From: Pseudomonadota bacterium
Lineage (GTDB): Bacteria > Pseudomonadota > Alphaproteobacteria > Caulobacterales > Caulobacteraceae
Assembly: GCA_023451375.1 (NCBI GenBank)
Contig: JAEXZS010000057.1
Coordinates: 1-10,608, forward strand
DNA: 10,608 nt
Direction of reading: 5' to 3'
Made by a program: the position numbers and the translations under genes. Below the pieces are notes generated by a model that had not been told where the DNA came from, did not search any database, and saw only the letters and a program-made list of their open reading frames with translations. Shown here piece after piece: positions 6,065-10,608 of the stretch. How positions within the stretch are numbered: position 1 is the stretch's first letter; the number at the start of each line of letters is the position of its first letter.

Positions 6065-6691
6065 TCAGGACTTGATGACGAACTCGCCTTCGATGTGCAG
6101 CTCGACCTCGTCGGAGACCGCCGGCAGGGCGTAGTTGATGCCGAAGTCGGACCGCTTGATGGTCGCCTCGCCGTCAAAGCCGGCCTTGTAGGCGCCCATG
6201 GCCTCGCCGGCCTGGTTGAAGTCGACCTCGATCGTCACCGGCCGGGTCACGCCGCGCAGGGTCAGGTCGCCGACCACCGTCGCCTCGGTCGGATCGTCGG
6301 CGTCGACCGTCACCGAGCGCGAGACGAAGGTCGCCGTCGGGTGGTTGGCGGTGTCGAAGAAGTCGGCCGTCTGCAGGTGCGCCTTCAGCTGGTCGTCGTT
6401 CGGCGCCACGTCCGTCAGCGGGATGGTGGCGGTCAGGGTGCTGGCCGAGGGATTGGCCGGGTCCAGCGTCAGCTCGGCCTTCACATTGACGAACTGGCCT
6501 ACATACTTGGAGAAGCCCAGGTGGTTGACCGACCAGGTGATCTTGCCGTGGCTGGAATCCAGCTCATAGGCGCCGGTGCGGACCTCGGCCGGATTCTGCG
6601 TCAGCGCGGCCTGCGCCACCACCGCACCGCCCGCGGCCAGGCTCAGGATCGCGGCGCCGGCAAGGATGGATTTCAGGGAACGAACGCGCAT
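6065..6691 (-). CDS. YceI-family secreted protein
   Basis: This 208-residue protein has a Sec signal peptide (basic MRVRSLK, hydrophobic 8-25, cleavage expected after AQA at 26-28) and then one complete YceI domain. Family hallmarks in order are YELDSSHGKITWSVNHLGFS (42-61), DVAPNDDQLKAHLQTADFFD (94-113), the HPTATFVS segment (117-124), GDLTLRGVTRPV (141-152), and IKRSDFGINY (178-187) with SDEVELHIEGE (193-203). YceI proteins form a periplasmic eight-stranded lipocalin-like barrel that binds polyisoprenoid or similar lipids; the ligand here is unknown. The start is well supported by AGGAGG six bases upstream. It is transcribed away from fdxA. The broken lipoprotein gene lies 92 bases downstream on the same strand but has its own strong ribosome binding site. 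An AT-richer leader may carry its promoter. Confidence 0.93.
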   Translation of the reverse strand: MRVRSLKSILAGAAILSLAAGGAVVAQAALTQNPAEVRTGAYELDSSHGKITWSVNHLGFSKYVGQFVNVKAELTLDPANPSASTLTATIPLTDVAPNDDQLKAHLQTADFFDTANHPTATFVSRSVTVDADDPTEATVVGDLTLRGVTRPVTIEVDFNQAGEAMGAYKAGFDGEATIKRSDFGINYALPAVSDEVELHIEGEFVIKS

Positions 6692-6720
6692 GGAAGGCCT
6701 CCTGTGGGATGGGACGGATA

Positions 6721-6760
6721 TGCAATCACTTCAGTTGCGAATAAGCACGGCCGTTGTCAA
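6721..6760 (-). promoter_or_regulatory. Candidate promoter/operator of the YceI gene
   Basis: On the minus strand an exact TTGACA (+ strand 6755-6760) lies in the AT-richer leader of the YceI gene. No strong -10 is found at 17 bases, so the -35 assignment is tentative. Between it and the gene, the + strand words TGCAATCA (6721-6728) and TGCGAATA (6736-6743) form an imperfect direct repeat 15 bases apart, which could bind a regulator on one face of the helix. No regulator gene is adjacent. Confidence 0.3.
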
Positions 6761-6866
6761 GGCGCGTTGAGAACCGCTATCGATTAAAGCATGCGGTTGA
6801 CAGGGGGTTGCATGGCCGCCATGTCGCAGGCCTCCCGCTCACAACCTCGACCCTTTCCTCCGCCCC

Positions 6867-7208
6867 ATGACCTACATCGTCACCGACGCCTGCGTGAAAT
6901 GTAAGTTCATGGACTGCGTCGAGGTGTGCCCGGTCGACTGCTTCTACGAAGGCGAGAACTTCCTCGTCATCGCGCCGGACGAATGCATCGACTGCGGCGT
7001 GTGCGAGCCGGAATGCCCCGTCGACGCCATCGTCCCCGACACAGAGGACGAACCTGACGGCAAGTGGCTCCAGATCAACGCCGAATACGCCAAGACCTGG
7101 CCCAACATCACCGTCAAGGGCACGCCCCCCGCCGACCGCGAACAGTATGAGCGCGAGACCGGCAAGTACGAGAAATACTTCAGCCCCAAGCCCGGCAAGG
7201 GCTCCTGA
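6867..7208 (+). CDS. fdxA: Seven-iron ferredoxin (3Fe-4S / 4Fe-4S)
   Basis: This 113-residue protein has nine cysteines at 9, 12, 17, 21, 25, 40, 43, 46 and 50, the arrangement of Azotobacter ferredoxin I shifted by one. By that alignment Cys9, Cys17 and Cys50 hold the 3Fe-4S cluster and Cys21, Cys40, Cys43 and Cys46 hold the 4Fe-4S cluster, while Cys12 and Cys25 are the extra family cysteines. The start MTYIVTDACVKCKFMDC and the acidic C-terminal extension, with EYAKTWPNIT, are typical of the family. It carries electrons in the cytosol; the partner is not evident from the neighbours. No Shine-Dalgarno sequence is visible before the ATG (the preceding bases are CTTTCCTCCGCCCC), which is unusual among the genes here. 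The neighbouring YceI gene is divergent, and the HPP gene follows 127 bases downstream on the same strand. Confidence 0.97.
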   Translation: MTYIVTDACVKCKFMDCVEVCPVDCFYEGENFLVIAPDECIDCGVCEPECPVDAIVPDTEDEPDGKWLQINAEYAKTWPNITVKGTPPADREQYERETGKYEKYFSPKPGKGS

Positions 7209-7335
7209 CGCCAGGCGTGGGTCCGGGCGAGACTTCGCGCCCGATGCCGTCCGGCGCCCCGCTCTGAGATTCTCTATCACAAGCTCCTAGCGTTGCGCCT
7301 TTGCCTCGGGGGGCGCTCTGGGGCATGAGCGGCGC

Positions 7336-8436
7336 ATGCTTGATGTCCTCCGGACGCGATTGGCCGGAGGGAACCCCCTCCACCTGAAGGAGACCCTGCG
7401 GGGCGCGGCGGGCGCGGCGCTCGGGATCGCGCTGTGCGGCGTGCTCGCCCGCAGCCTGATGGACGGACGCCTGTCGTTCGATCCCCTGCTGGTCACGCCG
7501 ATCGGGGCCTCGGCCGTGCTGGTCTTCGCCGTGCCGGCCAGTCCCCTGGCCCAGCCGCGGGCGGTGATCGGGGGCAACGTCCTGGCCGCCCTCGTCGGAG
7601 TGGCGTGCGGCGTCGCGTTCTCGGAGCCCCTGCTCGCCGCCGCCATCGCCGTCGGGCTAGCCATCGCCGTCATGGCCGTGTGCGGCTGTCTGCATCCGCC
7701 GGGCGGCGCCATGGCCTTGGGCGCGGCGATCGCCGCTTCGTCGTCCAATCCGCTGGGCTACGACTACGCGCTCGCCCCCGTGGGCCTCTGCTCCCTGCTG
7801 CTGGTGCTGGCGGGCGTGGCCTACGGACGCGTCAGCGGTCACGCCTACCCTCACCGGGTCGCAAGCGCGGCCAGCCCCCACCACACGCGCGACCGTCCGC
7901 CGGCCGAGCGGTTCGGCTATACGACCGCCGATCTGGACGGCGCCCTGGCGCGCTACGGCGAACTGCTGGACGTGGGGCGCGACGACCTGGACGCCCTGTT
8001 CCGCGAGGTGGAGCTGCAGGCCCATCGCCGGCTCCACGCCGTGATCGCCTGCGGCCAGATCATGTCGCGCGACGTGATCGCCTTGCGAGTGGACGAGGGC
8101 GCGGAAACCGCCCTGGCGCGATTGCAGCGCCATGATCTCCGGACCGCTCCGGTCATCGACGCGAGCGGTCGTGTGCGCGGGATGGCCCGCCGCGCCGAGC
8201 TGCTGGCCGGTTCCCCCGGCCCCGTCGGCGATGTCCTCGATCCCGTCGCCCACACCGTCCGGCCCGAAACCCCGGTCGAAGCGCTCCTCCCGCTGTTGTC
8301 GAGCGGGGCCGCTCATGAGGTGCTCGTGGTGGACGGCGACGACCGGCTTGTCGGCGTGATCACCCAGACCGATCTGCTGTCGATGCTCTATCGCGCCCAC
8401 GTCGTGGAGGCGGTCGTCTCCACGCGCGCCGCCTGA
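7336..8436 (+). CDS. HPP-family membrane protein with C-terminal CBS pair
   Basis: This 366-residue protein has two modules. The N-terminal HPP domain spans about 16-170, with roughly four membrane segments (about 23-40, 50-68, 76-115 as one or two, and 145-165) and the signature CLHPPGGAMALG (118-129). HPP proteins are inner-membrane proteins; plant and cyanobacterial members have been linked to nitrite transport, but bacterial HPP-CBS roles are little defined. After a linker (170-235) comes a CBS pair: repeat one at about 241-291 (QIMSRDVIAL, RTAPVIDASGRVRGM) and repeat two at about 298-352 (DVLDPVAHTVRPETPVEALL, EVLVVDGDDRLVGVITQTDL). CBS pairs usually bind adenine nucleotides and gate activity, so an energy-sensing transporter is a fair inference. 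The ribosome binding site before the ATG is weak. The gene converges on tRNA-Leu, with its stop 73 bases from the tRNA 3' end. Confidence 0.9.
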   Translation: MLDVLRTRLAGGNPLHLKETLRGAAGAALGIALCGVLARSLMDGRLSFDPLLVTPIGASAVLVFAVPASPLAQPRAVIGGNVLAALVGVACGVAFSEPLLAAAIAVGLAIAVMAVCGCLHPPGGAMALGAAIAASSSNPLGYDYALAPVGLCSLLLVLAGVAYGRVSGHAYPHRVASAASPHHTRDRPPAERFGYTTADLDGALARYGELLDVGRDDLDALFREVELQAHRRLHAVIACGQIMSRDVIALRVDEGAETALARLQRHDLRTAPVIDASGRVRGMARRAELLAGSPGPVGDVLDPVAHTVRPETPVEALLPLLSSGAAHEVLVVDGDDRLVGVITQTDLLSMLYRAHVVEAVVSTRAA

Positions 8437-8451
8437 CGCGCGGCTCCGCCG

Positions 8452-8521
8452 GCTGGCTTGGGCCGGCTGGCTTGGGCGGGCTGGTGCGGGCGGGCTGGTG
8501 CGGGCGGGCTGGTGCGGGCGG
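8452..8521 (-). repeat. Five 14-bp tandem units copying the tRNA-Leu 3' end
   Basis: The + strand unit GCTGGTGCGGGCGG occurs three times without change (8480-8493, 8494-8507, 8508-8521), preceded by two diverged units of the same length, GCTGGCTTGGGCGG (8466-8479) and GCTGGCTTGGGCCG (8452-8465). On the tRNA strand each exact unit is CCGCCCGCACCA plus GC. The first unit is the true end of tRNA-Leu, covering the last T-stem base, the acceptor 3' strand, the discriminator A and CCA. Thus the last 12 nt of the tRNA recur twice exactly and twice with changes, going away from the gene. The array ends 15 bases from the HPP stop codon. Confidence 0.9.
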
Positions 8522-8596
8522 CCGGGGTCGAACCGGCAAGGGCTTGCGCCCGACGGATTTTAAGTCCGTTGCGTCTACCAGTTTCGCCACGCCCGC
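8510..8596 (-). tRNA. tRNA-Leu (anticodon UAA)
   Basis: The minus strand folds as a class II tRNA of 87 nt including an encoded CCA. The acceptor stem is GCGGGCG (8596-8590) with CGCCCGC (8520-8514), followed by discriminator A (8513) and CCA (8512-8510). The D arm is GCGAAACTGGTAGACGC. The anticodon stem ACGGA/TCCGT encloses loop CTTAAAA, giving anticodon TAA, which reads the leucine codons UUA and UUG. The long variable arm GGGC-GCAA-GCCC is characteristic of leucine tRNAs. The T arm is GCCGG-TTCGACC-CCGGC. UUA codons are rare in DNA this GC-rich. The gene lies 52 bases downstream of the M28 peptidase stop and has its own promoter. Its 3' end runs into the tandem repeat. Confidence 0.97.
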
Positions 8597-8609
8597 GAGC
8601 CGGACCGGC

Positions 8610-8638
8610 TGTATAGCCAGCCCGAGGCGCGCGGCCAA
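8610..8638 (-). promoter_or_regulatory. Sigma-70-type promoter of tRNA-Leu
   Basis: On the minus strand TTGGCC (+ 8633-8638) and TATACA (+ 8610-8615) are separated by exactly 17 bases, a good housekeeping sigma-factor layout. The mature tRNA begins at 8596, 13 bases after the -10, so the 5' leader would be only a few bases long. The element begins just past the M28 peptidase stop at 8649, which suggests independent transcription of the tRNA. Confidence 0.65.
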
Positions 8639-8648
8639 GCGAGCGGCG

Positions 8649-10091
8649 TCAGCGGCCTGTCGAGCCGGGCGCGCCGGCTGGGCGCATGGCGCGGAAGTCC
8701 ACGTCGGAATCGGCGATCAGCCAGACCAGGCCCGCCCAGGCGGCGACGTTTTGGCTCAGTTGGGCCGGGTCGATCTTGTCCAGCGTATCGTTGGCCGTGT
8801 GGTGCAGGTCGAAATAGCGGGTTCCGTCCTGCGCCAGGCCGAAGAAGGGCACGCCCAGCGGACCCATCGGTCCGATGTCGACGCCGCCGCTGGTCTCGAC
8901 CTGCTGCGAGGCCAGCACGCCGATCGGATAGAGCACCCGGTTCGCCGCCTTCTGGAAGTCGGACCCTTGCGCGCCGGCCGGCAGGCGCAGCGCATAGACG
9001 CGGTCGGCGCCGAAGTCGCTCTCGCCGGCGATGATGTGCTTGTCCAGCGCCGCGCCCTGGTTCCGGGCGTAGACGCCGCCGCCGTTGCCGGTCTCGCGGG
9101 TCGGCTGGGCGACCTCTTCCGATCCGTACAGGATCACGCGGATGGTGCGCGCGTGTCGCCGGCCGCTGTCAACGATGGCCTTGGCCGCCGCCAGGGTGAT
9201 GCCGCCGCCGGCCGCGTCGTCGATGGCGCCGGTGCCTTGGTCCCAGCTGTCCATGTGGGAGCCCAGCACGATCACCTCGTCCGGCCGCTCCGCGCCGGGC
9301 AGGTCGCCGATCACGTTCTGGCTGTGGGTGCGATAGGTGCGGGCGGTCGAACTGAGGCGCAGGCGAACGGGATCGCCCATGGCGACCAGGCGGCTGACCT
9401 GGTCGGCGTCGGGCGCCGACAGGGCGAAGGCGGGCACGGTGGCCTTGCCGTCCACATACTGGGTCGTGCCCGTGTGCGGCAGGCGGTTCTCGTCTGACCC
9501 CACCGAGCGCAGGATGAAGGCGACGGCGCCCTTGGCCGCCGCCACGCCCGGCCCGGCGCCGCGCACGCGGCTCTGCGGGCCATAGCCTGAGCCGTCCTGC
9601 ATCGGGTGCATCTGTCCCATGTCGACATAGGCGATCTTGCCGCGCACCGCGGCGTCGGGCGCGGCCTGCAGCGCCTCCAGAGAGGTGAAGCGCACCACCT
9701 CGCCCTCCACGCCGCCCTCCGGGGTCGCGGGCGAATGGCCCAGCGCCGCCAGGACCAGCGGCTGCGGATGGTCCCCCAGGATCTGGCCCCTATCCTCGCC
9801 CCGCTCCCAGCCGACCAGCGGGAAGTCCTCGATGCGGACGTTCTGGAATCCGAGCGCGCGCATGTAGTCGGCGGCCCAGGCGGCGGCCTGCTGCTCGGCG
9901 GGCGACCCCGCCGGGCGCGGGCCGAAGCGGGTGGTGATCTGGGTGACGTAGTCCAGCGCGATGTTGGACCGCATCGCCTGGTCGCGGACGGCGATCGCCT
10001 GGGCTTCGGTCGCCGCGTCCTGGGCCATGGCGGGCGCGGCGGCGGCGAGAACCAGCGCGATCGCGCTCAGGGACATCAGGCGAAGGGACAT
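8649..10091 (-). CDS. Secreted M28-family zinc metallopeptidase
   Basis: This 480-residue protein begins with a Sec signal peptide (hydrophobic 8-20, cleavage likely after AMA at 21-23), so it is probably periplasmic or secreted. An inserted protease-associated (PA-like) domain covers about 125-250. The M28 di-zinc peptidase core has its hallmarks in order: GSHMDSW (278-283, His279), GAIDDAAGG (288-296, bridging Asp291), LYGSEE (321-326, catalytic Glu325 and ligand Glu326), GESDFGAD (356-363, Asp359), and HHTANDT (430-436, His431). All expected zinc ligands are present. The order and size resemble carboxypeptidase Q-like and related aminopeptidases, which release amino acids from peptides; the exact specificity cannot be read. 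GGAG precedes the ATG at suitable spacing. DUF3297 lies 63 bases upstream on the same strand. Confidence 0.93.
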   Translation of the reverse strand: MSLRLMSLSAIALVLAAAAPAMAQDAATEAQAIAVRDQAMRSNIALDYVTQITTRFGPRPAGSPAEQQAAAWAADYMRALGFQNVRIEDFPLVGWERGEDRGQILGDHPQPLVLAALGHSPATPEGGVEGEVVRFTSLEALQAAPDAAVRGKIAYVDMGQMHPMQDGSGYGPQSRVRGAGPGVAAAKGAVAFILRSVGSDENRLPHTGTTQYVDGKATVPAFALSAPDADQVSRLVAMGDPVRLRLSSTARTYRTHSQNVIGDLPGAERPDEVIVLGSHMDSWDQGTGAIDDAAGGGITLAAAKAIVDSGRRHARTIRVILYGSEEVAQPTRETGNGGGVYARNQGAALDKHIIAGESDFGADRVYALRLPAGAQGSDFQKAANRVLYPIGVLASQQVETSGGVDIGPMGPLGVPFFGLAQDGTRYFDLHHTANDTLDKIDPAQLSQNVAAWAGLVWLIADSDVDFRAMRPAGAPGSTGR

Positions 10092-10154
10092 CGGCGGGCT
10101 CCGGAGACTCAGGGGAAGCCGGACCCTAGCGCCGCCCGTCGGAGGCCGAAAGGC

Positions 10155-10394
10155 TCAGCCGTTCTGGAAGTAGGGCTCGACCGTTCCCTGCAGCTTGACC
10201 GTCAGGGCCTTGCCCTTGCGGTCGACGCGGTTGCCCAGCGCCAGGCGCACCCATCCCTCGGACACGCAGTATTCCTCGACGTTGGTCTTCTCCTCGCCCT
10301 TGAAGCGCACGCCGACGCCGCGTTGCAGAGCCTCGGCGTCGTGGTGCGGGCTGGACGGATCGACGGAGAGGCGATCGGGCGGCGTGTCGGACAT
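10155..10394 (-). CDS. DUF3297 family protein
   Basis: This 79-residue protein is recognised as the DUF3297 family by size and wording: SDTPPDRLSVDPSSPHHDAE at the N-terminus (2-21), GVGVRFKGEEKTNVEEYC (26-43), and a C-terminal part with GWVRLALGN (47-55), DRKGKALTVKLQG (58-70) and EPYFQNG (73-79). It has no signal peptide or membrane segment and should be cytosolic. The family has no established function that I know of. It precedes the M28 peptidase gene on the same strand by 63 bases, so co-transcription is possible but unproven. No strong Shine-Dalgarno is seen before the ATG, although the start agrees with the family's usual N-terminus. Confidence 0.9.
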   Translation of the reverse strand: MSDTPPDRLSVDPSSPHHDAEALQRGVGVRFKGEEKTNVEEYCVSEGWVRLALGNRVDRKGKALTVKLQGTVEPYFQNG

Positions 10395-10465
10395 GGCGGC
10401 GGCTCGGGAATCTGGAAAGGCCGGGTGATAGCCGTCCCGCCGCCCGGCGCCAACCGATGTCGTCG

Positions 10466-10608
10466 CTACTGGACGGTCTGGCGGGGCTGGGCGTCAGCGG
10501 CGGCGGGTTGGTACGGCTGAGGACCGCTGGCAGCGGGCGGCGTGGCGGCGGGGCGATTGGCCGGAGGCGCGGCGGGTCGGGCGGCCGGACGGTTCGCCGG
10601 CTGACGCG
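10466..10608 (-). CDS. C-terminal end of a Pro/Ala-rich protein (partial)
   Basis: A minus-strand frame enters from the right edge and ends at TAG (10466-10468), giving the last 46 residues of a larger protein. The visible part is low-complexity and rich in Pro, Ala, Arg and Gln, with a repeated motif of the form (P/A)ANRPA (PANRPAARPAAP followed by PANRPAATPPAA), and it ends in QPRQTVQ. Such tails are common on envelope or cell-wall-associated proteins, but nothing here identifies the family. The call rests on a long open frame, a stop just before the DUF3297 leader, and amino-acid content suited to a disordered tail. GC-rich DNA can produce such frames by chance, so certainty is moderate. 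Confidence 0.5.
   Translation of the reverse strand, partial: RQPANRPAARPAAPPANRPAATPPAASGPQPYQPAAADAQPRQTVQ

Noticed and set aside
6797..6825. TTGACA as the fdxA -35 element
   Set aside because: The hexamer is exact but no acceptable -10 appears 16-19 bases downstream, so I did not call a promoter.
8452..8521. Tandem repeat as a CRISPR array
   Set aside because: The units are contiguous 14-mers without spacers and match the tRNA end; there are no cas genes.
8472..9497. Long plus-strand open frame through tRNA-Leu and the M28 peptidase
   Set aside because: It crosses a tRNA gene and mirrors a protein with all M28 metal ligands.

Overview
The window is GC-rich chromosomal DNA, most likely from an alphaproteobacterium of the Caulobacterales and Brevundimonas-like. 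This rests on the strong GC bias at third codon positions, the protein sequences (7Fe ferredoxin, YceI, KpsC-type and M28 proteins with typical alphaproteobacterial wording), GC-rich palindromic intergenic repeats, and tRNA-Leu(UAA) with an encoded CCA. I see no transposase, integrase, phage gene, CRISPR array or toxin-antitoxin pair. The genus is an inference from memory, not a search result.

Layout from left to right. A plus-strand terminator-like hairpin lies at the left edge. A minus-strand block follows: a small unrecognised 86-residue protein (50-310), a stand-alone beta-ketoacyl-ACP synthase III-like enzyme (457-1608), and a two-domain KpsC-type Kdo glycosyltransferase (1719-3773). The plus-strand tgt gene for queuosine tRNA modification (4035-5150) is bracketed by two different palindromic intergenic elements. 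Next, on the minus strand, come a lipoprotein gene broken by a single frameshift (5425-5972) and a secreted YceI-family protein (6065-6691). Two plus-strand genes follow: a 7Fe ferredoxin, fdxA (6867-7208), and an HPP membrane protein fused to a CBS pair (7336-8436). The right part is minus strand: tRNA-Leu(UAA) with its own promoter, a secreted M28 metallopeptidase (8649-10091), a DUF3297 protein (10155-10394), and the Pro/Ala-rich C-terminus of a protein that runs off the window (10466-10608).

The genes do not form one pathway. They are mostly single-gene units with unrelated housekeeping or envelope roles: acyl-chain and capsule-type glycan chemistry, tRNA modification, periplasmic proteins, electron transfer and peptide hydrolysis. 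No intergenic gap exceeds 300 bases, and the longest (5151-5424) is filled by repeat-type hairpins.

I do not see a convincing undescribed multigene system. The items most worth checking are: (1) the last 12 nt of the tRNA-Leu gene repeated in tandem just past its 3' end; (2) a Tgt enzyme lacking two of the four canonical zinc ligands while keeping its catalytic aspartates; (3) the frameshifted lipoprotein; (4) the palindromic elements on both sides of tgt; and (5) a CRP-like palindrome upstream of the small left-end gene.
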